64,000 nucleotides of DNA from JAAUUE01 sp943370025 (GTDB lineage Bacteria; Cyanobacteriota; Cyanobacteriia; Cyanobacteriales; JAAUUE01): the NCBI GenBank assembly GCA_943370025.1, contig CALRPI020000014.1, forward strand, positions 18,589 to 82,588, given 5' to 3'. Under the pieces are notes generated by a model, which was not told the DNA's origin, did not search any database, and saw only the letters and a list, made by a program, of their open reading frames with translations. Of this stretch, positions 24,001 to 30,956 are shown in pieces (within the stretch, counting starts at the first letter, position 1; the number at the start of each line of letters is the position of its first letter). The translations under genes were made by a program, and so were the position numbers.

Positions 24001-24713
24001 ATATTAGTGTCAATAGTGTAAGTTTTAGCCCAGATGGCAAGACCTTATCAACTGGCAGTGGAGACAAAACAATCAAGCTGTGGAATGTAGAGACAGGAAA
24101 GGAAATCCGAACTCTTACTGGACATAATGATTATATTAGTAGTGTAAGTTTTAGCCCAGATGGCAAGACCTTAGCAACTGGCAGTGCTGACAAAACCATT
24201 AAACTGTGGAATGTAGAGACAGGAAAGGAAATCCGAACTCTTACTGGACATAATGATTATGTTAATAGTGTAAGTTTTAGCCCCAATGGCAAGACCTTAG
24301 CAACTGGCAGTAGAGACAAGACTATTAAACTGTGGAATGTAGAGACAGGAAAGGAAATCCGAACTCTTACTGGACATAATGATTTTGTTAATAGTGTAAG
24401 TTTTAGCCCCGATAGCAAAACCTTGGCAACCGGTAGTAAAGACAAGACCATTAAGCTGTGGAATGTAGAGTCCGGCAAAGAAATTCGTGTCCTTACCGGG
24501 TATGATAGCAGTGTTTTGAGTGTGGGTTTCAGCCCCGATGGCAAAATTCTAGCGACGGGCAGTGGAGAAAGCACTATCAAACTGTGGGATGTTTCAGGCT
24601 TATACTTAGATTCTTTGATGGGGCGTAGTTGTACTTGGCTACGTTCCTACTCGAATTTAGAGAATAATCCAAAAGTTAGCGAAGAAGACAAGCACTTGTG
24701 CGACGGCAGGTAA
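21057..24713 (+). CDS. NLR-like STAND ATPase with N-terminal amyloid-type motif and 14 WD40 repeats
   Basis: 1218 aa. Residues 12-31 (IGGDFKGILGNISGGTVTQY) match the C-terminal motif of the protein encoded just upstream. The STAND module follows: SPYKGLVNFEASDRDKFFGR, Walker A GASGSGKS (90-97), Walker B WIIFIDQFEEL (about 170-181), a winged-helix-like segment to about 490. One membrane helix is predicted at 503-527. From about 597 to 1190 come 14 WD40 repeats, enough for two seven-bladed propellers. The expected logic: the propellers sense a ligand, the ATPase oligomerises, and the N-terminal motif templates the upstream effector. Trigger unknown; phage or non-self signals are plausible. Confidence 0.85.
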   Translation: MSDRDSSYYAEIGGDFKGILGNISGGTVTQYIITQNSAAEIRSRSLIPGSPYKGLVNFEASDRDKFFGRDRWIDELADYLSKENVLLLLGASGSGKSSLVQAGIIPKLKDRWGSNQLVSFIFEPDVNPFESFYGSLLVNNYGQSAAKLAQSVKEDTLIQVVKSLKQDARWIIFIDQFEELFTRTPKKERDVFIKSLLQLIRKSDASVKIILAMRADFIDRLSPYPDFVKTIYKPHNHLLTEMDDIELRLAIAEPAARNGVIFEQGFEQVLIDQIIADFRRQAGSLPLLQYTLNELWQKEKEKGNLQDRVLSIKTYQDLGGVTGALQKQAKEIYDQFNKQQQKAVEQIFIGLIDLEGKEPVSRRADKAIFEKDEVQSYVLSKLIDKRLLVSKLLREGDVKRATVEVAHEELLRSWEVIQNLIRENEEIIILGNRLAADAKQWDELRRKDSRKAPSELWNGSKLARVVELRAKESLPNLEVVAIEFIQASEAQAERQRNKQLRTAWGIAVGSLVAVVISGGLGLMAWSQKNQADINLAESQLNQAESMGRYSLSLFNEGKELEAFREAIKAGKILQSQHAINTEVLTALQILLSQGRLRKSLEGHNKSINSVSFSPDGKTLATGSYDKTIKLWNLETGKIIHTLIGHSDSVNSVSFSPDSKILATGSADKTIKLWDVETGKEIRTLIGDNSSINSVSFSPDGKTLATGSGDKTIKLWNVETGKEIHTLIGDNSSISNVSFSPNGKTLASSGRDKTIKLWNVETGRIIYFLTGHNNSVNSVSFSPDGKTLATGSADKTIKLWNVETGKEIRTLTGHNDYVSSVSFSPNGKTLATGSRDKTIKLWNVETGKEIRTLTGHNDFVSSVSFSPDGKTLVTGSFDNTLKLWDLEIGKENRTLAGHNISVNSVSFSPDGKTLVTGSFDNTLKLWDLEIGKEIFTLTGHNNFVYSVSFSPDGKTLATGSADKTIKLWNVETGKEIRTLAGHNISVNSVSFSPDGKTLSTGSGDKTIKLWNVETGKEIRTLTGHNDYISSVSFSPDGKTLATGSADKTIKLWNVETGKEIRTLTGHNDYVNSVSFSPNGKTLATGSRDKTIKLWNVETGKEIRTLTGHNDFVNSVSFSPDSKTLATGSKDKTIKLWNVESGKEIRVLTGYDSSVLSVGFSPDGKILATGSGESTIKLWDVSGLYLDSLMGRSCTWLRSYSNLENNPKVSEEDKHLCDGR
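22861..24600 (+). repeat. 14 tandem WD40-coding repeats of about 126 bp, nearly identical
   Basis: Each unit encodes G(H/D)N..(V/I)xSVSFSPDGKTL followed by ATGSxDKTIKLWNVETGKEI. The DNA is also nearly identical between many units, showing recent duplication or gene conversion. Variation clusters at the two or three residues after GH(N) and at the residue before DKT (Y, A, G, R, F, K). Confidence 0.92.
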
Positions 24714-24714
24714 T

Positions 24715-24749
24715 CAGTTAACAGTTAACAGTTAACAGTTAACAGTTAA
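24715..24749. repeat. Heptanucleotide tandem repeat, five copies of CAGTTAA
   Basis: Five perfect CAGTTAA units begin 2 bp after the stop of the WD40 gene and are followed by CTGTTAGCTGTTA, which can pair back to form a hairpin. This is the short tandem heptamer type (STRR) known from cyanobacteria. A related run lies inside an NRPS gene at about 46588. Confidence 0.8.
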
Positions 24750-24831
24750 CTGTTAGCTGTTATCAAATCTTCTCGCTCCTAACTCCTTATAGAGGTATAG
24801 CGTTTGTAAATTGATCAATAGGGAGCCTAGA

Positions 24832-24966
24832 CTAATCATCGGTCATGTAAGCCGTAAACTTGGTATGTAATTGTCGATCGAGCGTCAACAAACTTAAACC
24901 ATGCACTCTAGCCGTTGCCGCAATAATCGCATCTGGTAACTTCACCCCATAGGCACGCCGGATCAT
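24832..24966 (-). pseudogene. C-terminal remnant of a PIN-domain toxin
   Basis: 44 codons from an ATG at 24966: MIRRAYGVKLPDAIIAATAR, VHGLSLLTLDRQLHTKFTAY, MTDD. KLPDAIIAATA and LLTLDRQ are the third and fourth PIN motifs. The first two motifs, some 80 residues, are missing, so it should be inactive. It follows the broken antitoxin at 24969-25181, its likely former partner. Confidence 0.7.
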
Positions 24967-24968
24967 TC

Positions 24969-25181
24969 TCACTCATCCCACATCTGCCGCTGAATTGTAA
25001 CTGGATCATCAGAGAAACTAGGTGAATTTTGTAACGCCCCCACAAAAGAAACTAAGGTTAGTTTGGGTGAAGAATGCTCTGCACGGGTTGCCTTCACCCG
25101 ATGGAGAAACTCCAATACTGCCTTGATTAAATCATCAGGAGCTTGACTAAGTTCTTAGATCAATTGTTCTCGATCGTTCAT
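24969..25181 (-). pseudogene. Antitoxin gene with an internal nonsense codon
   Basis: The frame starts MNDREQLI, hits TAA at 25155-25157, then continues ELSQAPDDLIKAVLEFLHRV and on to a TGA. The intact paralogue at 25395 has REQLIQELSQAPDDLVQAVL, so the stop is CAA changed to TAA at codon 9. The C-terminal parts of the two differ. Translation might restart downstream, but no good start follows closely. Confidence 0.75.
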
Positions 25182-25243
25182 ATGCTTTCAACTCCCGTAA
25201 CTATTAGTTTCATGGCAGAGATCGATCGCCGCCAGAAAATCCC

Positions 25244-25405
25244 TCATCTATCCCACCGTTCCAACATCAACCCATCCACATAATCAAAATCCGTAATCAT
25301 CGGCAGCACTATTTCTGGTAATGCCAAAACTCGCTCAATAATAGTTTCATCTCCATTCAAAAAACGAATTGCCACCGAAGTATCCAGAGCCACATTACCA
25401 TTCAT
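25244..25405 (-). pseudogene. PIN-domain toxin with large internal deletion
   Basis: 53 codons. The start MNGNVALDTSVAIRFLNGDE is a normal VapC N-terminus with its first Asp. After EIVLP it jumps to MITDFDYVDGLMLERW, a typical VapC C-terminus. About 80 middle residues, including two of the acidic catalytic positions, are gone while the frame is kept. Its start overlaps the antitoxin stop at 25395 by 11 bp, showing it was the toxin of that pair. Confidence 0.75.
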
Positions 25406-25628
25406 TTAAGTCTACCTGACGGCAATTTTTTCTAATAGATTCTTTGAGTTCCTTAGCTTCCACATCACTTAAAATTCCAGCAAATTTCGCTAGGGGATGA
25501 TTTGTCCGGGTTGCCTTCACTCGATGGATAAATTCTAGAACTGCCTGCACTAAGTCATCCGGTGCTTGGCTAAGTTCTTGGATTAACTGTTCTCGATCGC
25601 GTAAGCGTTGCGTAGAAATATCGCTCAT
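25395..25628 (-). CDS. Antitoxin (VapB-like) of a decayed toxin-antitoxin pair
   Basis: 77 aa: MSDISTQRLRDREQLIQELS then QAPDDLVQAVLEFIHRVKAT and a C-terminal segment with LSDVEAKELKESIRKNCRQ. LIQELSQAPDDLVQAVLxFI recurs in many cyanobacterial antitoxins next to PIN toxins. Its own toxin (25244-25405) is internally deleted, so it may now be an orphan, possibly still neutralising related toxins in trans. Confidence 0.65.
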   Translation of the reverse strand: MSDISTQRLRDREQLIQELSQAPDDLVQAVLEFIHRVKATRTNHPLAKFAGILSDVEAKELKESIRKNCRQVDLNEW

Positions 25629-25779
25629 TTATTGCCAACTCCTGAATAAATTCTGATTAATTGTTGTCAATTATTATTTATTAGTTTTAGTATAGCAACC
25701 TCAATTCTCTCACACCTTACTAGAGAGGGAAAATCAATGATCATGAGATAATTTAATTGTTCTTCTCTTTGCTATCTCT

Positions 25780-26901
25780 ATGACAACCTCCCCACCCCGC
25801 CGGGGTTATACCCTGCCAGTTTTTGCCTGTGCGGCGGCGATCGCTGCCTATCGTTGGCTGCAACAACCAGAGGCTCTAGAATTTGTCCCCGTGAATTTGC
25901 TGACCCCAGCAGAAATAGTCGAAATCCCCATTGAACAGGTAGCAGGAATCCGCCCCGGCATGGCTTTGGCAGTCACCAAGAGCGACCCCGGTGATAACTT
26001 GGATTTGACCAGAAATACGCCGATTTGGGCTATGGTGACAGTACTGCCACAGGAAGTTGACCAGCCCTTGGTAACTATTCTCGGCGGCGAAGGTTTGGGA
26101 ATCACCGCCGAGGGCAAAGCGGCTATCTATAGCTACGCCACCCAATTGTTGCAGGAGAATTTGCAAAACATCCTAGAGCCAGACCAGAGGATCGAGGTGA
26201 CGATCGTGATCCCAGAGGGCAGAAAACTAGCCGCCCGGACTTCCAATGCAGCCTTTGGAGTGCTGGAAGGTTTGTCTTTGTTGGGGACTACGGGTATCTC
26301 CCAGCCCTTGAGTTCCCCCGACCAGTTGCAGTTGTTCCAACAGGAGTTGCGAGCCAAGGCAGGCAACACGCCCCTCGTTTTTTGTATTGGGGAAAATGGT
26401 CTGGATCTAGTCCAGAGCTTAGGCATTCCTAGTAAATACGTGGTGAAAACTGCCAACTGGCTTGGTTCCATGCTGGTGACAGCGGCGCAAGCTGATGTTA
26501 AAGCCATTCTTTTGTTTGGCTATCATGGCAAATTAATTAAGCTAGCGGGGGGGATTTTCCATACCCATCACCATTTGGCTGACGGCAGGTTAGAAATCTT
26601 GACGGCGATCGCTGCCAAGGTCGGTCTGCCCACGCCCCGATTGCAAGAACTCTACCAATGCTCCACCACCGACAATGCTCTGGGTTTGCTCAGGCAGTGG
26701 GATGAGGCGCAGCAGACTAACTGGGTGGAGCTAATTTATACCGTCATAACCCAACAGATCGACCAAAAATCTAAAGAATATATTCACATTCATAGCGAAA
26801 AGGACGTGATGGTAGGTTCTGTATTGTTCGATCGCTCCCGTCAGATCATCGTCAAAAGCCAATGGGGGGAAACCTTGCTCTCCCACCTCTGTCAGATTTA
26901 G
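25780..26901 (+). CDS. cbiD: Cobalt-precorrin-5B (C1)-methyltransferase
   Basis: Acts in the anaerobic-type cobalamin pathway, methylating C-1 of the corrin ring. 373 aa, full length. CbiD features: RRGYTLPVFACAAAIAAYRW near the start, TRNTPIWAMVTVLP, GGEGLGITAEGK, VTIVIPEGRKLAARTSNAAFGVLEGLSLLGTTG and FGYHGKLIKLAGGIFHTHHH. The usual Thr-Gly CbiD opening is slightly different here (PPRRGYTLP). guaA follows after 37 bp, a pairing common in cyanobacteria, so the two are probably co-transcribed. Confidence 0.92.
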   Translation: MTTSPPRRGYTLPVFACAAAIAAYRWLQQPEALEFVPVNLLTPAEIVEIPIEQVAGIRPGMALAVTKSDPGDNLDLTRNTPIWAMVTVLPQEVDQPLVTILGGEGLGITAEGKAAIYSYATQLLQENLQNILEPDQRIEVTIVIPEGRKLAARTSNAAFGVLEGLSLLGTTGISQPLSSPDQLQLFQQELRAKAGNTPLVFCIGENGLDLVQSLGIPSKYVVKTANWLGSMLVTAAQADVKAILLFGYHGKLIKLAGGIFHTHHHLADGRLEILTAIAAKVGLPTPRLQELYQCSTTDNALGLLRQWDEAQQTNWVELIYTVITQQIDQKSKEYIHIHSEKDVMVGSVLFDRSRQIIVKSQWGETLLSHLCQI

Positions 26902-26938
26902 TGTTAGATTTAACTAAATAAAAAATCCCTGACCGAAA

Positions 26939-28576
26939 GTGAATACGCAAACCGCCTCTCATCCAGAAACTTCGTCTACTACAACTAAATCTACTGATTC
27001 TTTTCCAAAAGATTTAGGACAACGCCAAATGATTGTGATTCTTGACTTTGGTTCCCAATATTCTGAGTTAATTGCCCGCCGCATCCGAGAAACTCAAGTT
27101 TATTCTGAAGTAATTTCCTACCGCACCACCGTTGCCCAACTTGAAAAACTCAACCCCAGAGGGATTATTCTTTCTGGAGGCCCAAATTCAGTTTATGACC
27201 CTGGTGCGCCCCATTGCGATCCGGGGATTTGGCAGATGGGGATTCCGGTACTGGGGGTCTGCTATGGCATGCAACTGATGGTACAGCAACTAGGGGGAGT
27301 AGTTGAGAGGGCAGATCGGGCAGAGTATGGCAAGGCATCGCTGATTATTGATGATCCCACAGACCTGTTAACTAATGTTGAAGATGGCAGCACCATGTGG
27401 ATGAGCCACGGGGATTCCTGCACGAGTCTTCCCGCAGGATTTACCAGCCTAGCTCGGACAGAAAATACCGATCGAGCCGCGATCGCCCACCCAGAACTGA
27501 AGCTCTACGGCGTGCAGTTCCATCCTGAAGTTGTCCATTCCGTGGGTGGCATTGCCATGATTCGGAATTTTGTCTATCACATCTGTGACTGTGAACCTAC
27601 TTGGACTACTGCTGCCTTTGTGGAAGAATCGATCCGAGAAGTCCGGGCTAGGGTTGGCGAGAAACGAGTTCTCTTAGCCCTCTCTGGGGGGGTGGATTCT
27701 TCGACGCTGGCATTCTTGCTGCACAAGGCGATCGGCGACCAACTCACCTGTATGTTCATCGATCAGGGTTTTATGCGCAAGGAAGAACCAGAAAGGCTAG
27801 TCAAGCTTTTTCATGAGCAGTTCCATATTGATGTCCAGTACGTCAATGCCCGCGATCGCTTTTTGGCGCAAATTGCCGGGATTACGGATCCAGAGGAGAA
27901 ACGCCGCCGGATTGGCCATGAATTTATCCAAGTATTTGAAGAAGAATCTAAACGCCTGGGACCTTTTGATTATCTGGCACAGGGAACCCTGTACCCCGAT
28001 GTAATTGAATCTGCCGACACCAATGTGGATCCCAAGAATGGGGAACGGGTGGCTGTAAAGATCAAAAGCCATCACAACGTGGGAGGATTACCCAAGGACT
28101 TGAGATTTAAGTTAGTAGAACCTTTGCGGAAATTATTTAAAGACGAAGTTCGCAAGGTGGGGCGATCGATCGGACTGCCAGAAGAAATTGTCAACCGTCA
28201 TCCCTTCCCCGGTCCCGGTTTAGCCATTCGCATTCTTGGGGAAGTGACTGCCGATCGCCTGAATATTCTTCGGGATGCTGACCTGATCGTGCGCCAAGAG
28301 ATTAACCGCAGCGGCAGCTATCATGATCTTTGGCAAGCCTTTGCGGTTTTATTGCCAGTCCGCAGTGTGGGAGTGATGGGCGACCAGCGTACCTATGCCT
28401 ACCCGATCGTTCTCCGCCTCATCACCAGTGAAGACGGGATGACCGCAGACTGGGCAAGGGTTCCCTACGATCTGCTAGAGGTGATTTCCACCCGGATCGT
28501 CAATGAAGTCAAGGGGGTAAATCGAGTAGTTTATGATATTACTTCCAAGCCACCGGGAACGATCGAGTGGGAATAA
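26939..28576 (+). CDS. guaA: GMP synthase (glutamine-hydrolysing)
   Basis: Converts XMP, ATP and glutamine to GMP. 545 aa. Class-I glutaminase: nucleophile Cys in GVCYGMQLM, His/Glu in GVQFHPEVVHS. ATP pyrophosphatase with P-loop LSGGVDSSTLAFL, then the dimerisation domain ending KPPGTIEWE. The start is GTG at 26939; about 25 poorly conserved residues precede MIVILDFGSQYSELIARRIR. It is read with cbiD and ends before a strong hairpin. Confidence 0.97.
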   Translation: MNTQTASHPETSSTTTKSTDSFPKDLGQRQMIVILDFGSQYSELIARRIRETQVYSEVISYRTTVAQLEKLNPRGIILSGGPNSVYDPGAPHCDPGIWQMGIPVLGVCYGMQLMVQQLGGVVERADRAEYGKASLIIDDPTDLLTNVEDGSTMWMSHGDSCTSLPAGFTSLARTENTDRAAIAHPELKLYGVQFHPEVVHSVGGIAMIRNFVYHICDCEPTWTTAAFVEESIREVRARVGEKRVLLALSGGVDSSTLAFLLHKAIGDQLTCMFIDQGFMRKEEPERLVKLFHEQFHIDVQYVNARDRFLAQIAGITDPEEKRRRIGHEFIQVFEEESKRLGPFDYLAQGTLYPDVIESADTNVDPKNGERVAVKIKSHHNVGGLPKDLRFKLVEPLRKLFKDEVRKVGRSIGLPEEIVNRHPFPGPGLAIRILGEVTADRLNILRDADLIVRQEINRSGSYHDLWQAFAVLLPVRSVGVMGDQRTYAYPIVLRLITSEDGMTADWARVPYDLLEVISTRIVNEVKGVNRVVYDITSKPPGTIEWE

Positions 28577-28599
28577 AACTGAGAGTTTCTGACATAAAA

Positions 28600-28633
28600 A
28601 CAAAGTGCGCTAAATTTCTTTAACGCACTTTGT
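28600..28633. terminator. Hairpin between guaA and convergent sepF
   Basis: ACAAAGTGCG (28600-28609) pairs with CGCACTTTGT (28624-28633). An A-run precedes it, so it can act as a terminator on the minus strand, and the stem lies 24 bp after guaA. Likely a two-way terminator. Confidence 0.65.
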
Positions 28634-28681
28634 CAGCTATGCTGAACTTCTAGTTTAGCTTTTGGGCTAGGGGTAAGGTAG

Positions 28682-29284
28682 CTACTGTGCCATCCGAGTT
28701 GATTCTCCCCAAGGATTAGGGGGTGCAGCAGGAGTCCGACTGATACGAACTTGAGGAACTTGGGGCACTTGGGGCATTTCGTGGATCGTTCCAGATTGGG
28801 TGCTGACTTGAACACAGCTAGGAGTGAACAAGAAGATACTCTCACCAATTCTTTCTTGGTAGCCATCGATCGCATAGGTTCCCCCGGCTACGAAATCTAC
28901 AGATCTTTGAGCTTGGTCTGGATCCATCAGGGTGAGGTTTAGTACCACAGCCTTGCGATCGCGCAATGCTCTAATCACTTCGGGCATTTCTTCAAAGGAA
29001 CGAGGCTCGATAACTACGACCTCAGAGGTTCCATTCGATAATCCCGGCATTCCAATTACATTACTCATGTTATTTCCCCCCATGCCTACTTCTGAGTTTA
29101 CACCTAATCTTTCCCGACTCCGACGGCGGGGAGGGACTGCCTCTTCTTGAACTACAGGTTGGTGTTCCTGTTGATAAAGATTTTGATATGAGGGAGAAGT
29201 TTCTGTTTCTTCCTCATATTCTTCGTAATCTTGTGGCTCACCAAAACCAACAAAATCTTTGAGCTTGGTAAATATATTATTCAC
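28682..29284 (-). CDS. sepF: Cell division protein SepF (Cdv2)
   Basis: 200 aa. A membrane-binding N-terminal helix MNNIFTKLKDFVGFG, an acidic/disordered linker, then the SepF core: VVVIEPRSFEEMPEVIRALR, DRKAVVLNLTLMDPDQAQRS, VDFVAGGTYAIDGYQERIGE, FLFTP. SepF tethers FtsZ to the membrane and is essential for septum formation in cyanobacteria. The start is GTG at 29284 behind GGGAG. The C-terminal tail contains QVPQVPQV. It follows pipX and pipY on the same strand, a conserved gene neighbourhood, but a family B repeat at 29396-29494 now separates it from pipY. Confidence 0.92.
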   Translation of the reverse strand: MNNIFTKLKDFVGFGEPQDYEEYEEETETSPSYQNLYQQEHQPVVQEEAVPPRRRSRERLGVNSEVGMGGNNMSNVIGMPGLSNGTSEVVVIEPRSFEEMPEVIRALRDRKAVVLNLTLMDPDQAQRSVDFVAGGTYAIDGYQERIGESIFLFTPSCVQVSTQSGTIHEMPQVPQVPQVRISRTPAAPPNPWGESTRMAQ

Positions 29285-29395
29285 AGTAACGACTCCCTTA
29301 TGGTATGGGTTTTCCTTGAGTTGACAACATCTTAGCCCATGCTTTCACAATTTACTAGATGCTTTTGGACAAATTGTCTTTAAATCTTAGCTGTA

Positions 29396-29494
29396 TAGGA
29401 CTTATGCACTGATAACGAATTATCGAGATTTATGGACTTTGTTGCGGGCTGAACGTAGTCGAAGCCGGCAACAAAGTCTAAATGAGTAAGTCCT
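29396..29494. repeat. Family B MITE-like repeat, copy 4
   Basis: TAGGACTTATGCACTGATAA at the left and AATGAGTAAGTCCT at the right, hairpin GGACTTTGTTGCGGGC with a loop containing ACGTAGTCGAAG. It lies between pipY and sepF. No clear target duplication is visible. Confidence 0.7.
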
Positions 29495-29523
29495 ACTCTA
29501 GTATCTGTTGGAGTTCATTGGCG

Positions 29524-30195
29524 TTATCCCCTTGGTGAGGAAGTGCCAAAAATAGTTGTCCCCAAACGGATCATAGTTGCTCCCGCCGCCACAGCTAAGG
29601 GATAGTCTTGTGACATACCCATAGAAAGGTGCTGGATAGATAAGATGCCTTGCTGGTTAATTTTAGCAGCTAATTCCTTGAGCCGAGTAAAAGTATGGCT
29701 AATTTCTTCCGGCGTTAGATCAAGGGGCAAAATAGTCATCAAACCTTGAATTTTTAGATGGGAGCATTGAGACAATGCAGGTAAATCTTGCCACAGGTCT
29801 GCTTCCTCCCATCCATACTTGCTGGGATCAGGGAGGAGCTTAATTTGGAGACATAGCTGTGGAGATTTATTCATTTCTCCGGCTAAGCGATCGAGTTTTT
29901 GGGCTAGGGCTAGGCTGTCGCAGGAATGAATCCAAGTAAATAGTTCTAAGGCTTTTTTAGCTTTGTTCGATTGCAAATGCCCAATCAAATGCCAAGTAAT
30001 ATCCGCAATATCCGGTAATTTTGCTTGCTTGGCTTCTGCCTCTTGAACTTGATTTTCTCCAAAGTCTCGCACCCCTGCGGCGTAAGCCTCCCGGAGTTCG
30101 GCTGTGCCTACCTGCTTAGTCACGGCTATCAGGCAAACTGATTCGGGCAAGGTACTACGGATCTCTGCTAGGCGTTGAGCGATCGAACTGATCAT
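29524..30195 (-). CDS. pipY: PLP homeostasis protein PipY (YggS/PLPBP family)
   Basis: 223 aa. A PLP-binding TIM-barrel protein without enzymatic activity that balances vitamin B6 and amino-acid pools. Family motifs: LIAVTKQVG (PLP lysine), DFGENQVQEAEAK, WHLIGHLQSNKAKKAL, SMGMSQDYPLAVAAGATMIRLGTTIFG. The gene starts 21 bp after pipX on the same strand, the arrangement that gave PipY its name. ATG at 30195. Confidence 0.94.
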   Translation of the reverse strand: MISSIAQRLAEIRSTLPESVCLIAVTKQVGTAELREAYAAGVRDFGENQVQEAEAKQAKLPDIADITWHLIGHLQSNKAKKALELFTWIHSCDSLALAQKLDRLAGEMNKSPQLCLQIKLLPDPSKYGWEEADLWQDLPALSQCSHLKIQGLMTILPLDLTPEEISHTFTRLKELAAKINQQGILSIQHLSMGMSQDYPLAVAAGATMIRLGTTIFGTSSPRG

Positions 30196-30216
30196 ACTTA
30201 TAAAGCTACAAGGTAT

Positions 30217-30486
30217 TTATAAAAATGTTTGCTGATGTAATCCTTGAACCTTGCTATGCTCCTTGGTCAGCCCTTGCCGACGCAGTTGTCGCATCCGATT
30301 TTCCACCATCAACTTGGCATCAGAGCGACCAACAGGTTCAAAACTAAAACCACTAGGGGACGAAGTTACTACAAAAAATAATCGCTGGGCGTAGAGAGTA
30401 GTAAATAACTCTTGGTTTTCCTCCACCATACAGACGCGGAATAGCAAACCGAAGGTAGGATGGTTAAGATAAGTCTCGGTATTCAT
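30217..30486 (-). CDS. pipX: PII-interacting protein X (NtcA co-activator)
   Basis: 89 aa, the family length. MNTETYLNHPTFGLLFRVCM, then LYAQRLFFVVT and the two C-terminal helices are characteristic. PipX binds NtcA to boost nitrogen-starvation transcription and is titrated by PII, linking nitrogen and energy status. ATG at 30486 is preferred over the adjacent in-frame TTG. Operon with pipY. Confidence 0.95.
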   Translation of the reverse strand: MNTETYLNHPTFGLLFRVCMVEENQELFTTLYAQRLFFVVTSSPSGFSFEPVGRSDAKLMVENRMRQLRRQGLTKEHSKVQGLHQQTFL

Positions 30487-30522
30487 CAACAGTGGGGGAA
30501 AGGTTTCTATTTAGTTTCTATT

Positions 30523-30615
30523 TACAGCAGTTTGCATCCAAATGAAACACGTCACAGCTTCTGAAGTTAGGCTTGAGAGCAGGCGACTGTCGCTGCCTGC
30601 TTCCAAAATGTTGTA
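30523..30615. repeat. Decayed family A repeat, copy 5
   Basis: TACAGCAGTTTGCATCCAAA, TGAAACACGTCACAG, a weakened hairpin (TTGAGAGCAGGCGACTGTCG) and the closing GTTGTA. It is diverged, so older than copies 1-4. Confidence 0.6.
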
Positions 30616-30733
30616 GAAGCGAAAGTTGACAAAGGTTATAGCTGCTTTAACGTTTAATTGTAAATGTGCAAGTATATAAATATACCAAATAATTGGAAAA
30701 TTAAACTTAAATTCTGGGTAGTGGTAAAGAAGC

Positions 30734-30766
30734 AAGGATTTCCCCCGCTGCGCGGGGGAAATCCTT
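30734..30766. repeat. Perfect hairpin of unknown role
   Basis: AAGGATTTCCCCC and GGGGGAAATCCTT, a 13-bp stem with loop GCTGCGC, within a 470-bp gene-free stretch (30487-30956) that otherwise holds only A, D and simple palindromes (for example CTACCAAATTTTGGGTAG nearby). Confidence 0.6.
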
Positions 30767-30830
30767 ACCCCTAAATCTTTACCCTAGGACTACCAAATTT
30801 TGGGTAGTCGTTACCATGATTTAGGATGGC

Positions 30831-30924
30831 TATAGCGATCCTAAATGGGTTAAAAACTTCACACTCTGTGGGTGTGAAGTTTTTAACCCTCTAAAAGTTA
30901 GAAAATGAGTTAGGACTGCTATAG
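30831..30924. repeat. Family D palindromic repeat, copy 4
   Basis: TATAGCGATCCTAAATGGGTT at the left and GAGTTAGGACTGCTATAG at the right, hairpin GGTTAAAAACTTCACAC / GTGTGAAGTTTTTAACC. It ends 32 bp before the start codon at 30957. Confidence 0.7.
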
Positions 30925-30956
30925 CAAATTCTAAAGGTTTAGAAGTATCTTGATCT

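Noticed and set aside
23500..24580. Long open frames antisense to the WD40 gene
   Set aside because: They follow the repeat period and composition of the WD40 codons, lack starts with ribosome sites, and resemble no protein.
22861..24600. Regularly spaced repeats that could suggest a CRISPR array
   Set aside because: The period is about 126 bp, the reading frame is open throughout, and every unit encodes a WD40 repeat.
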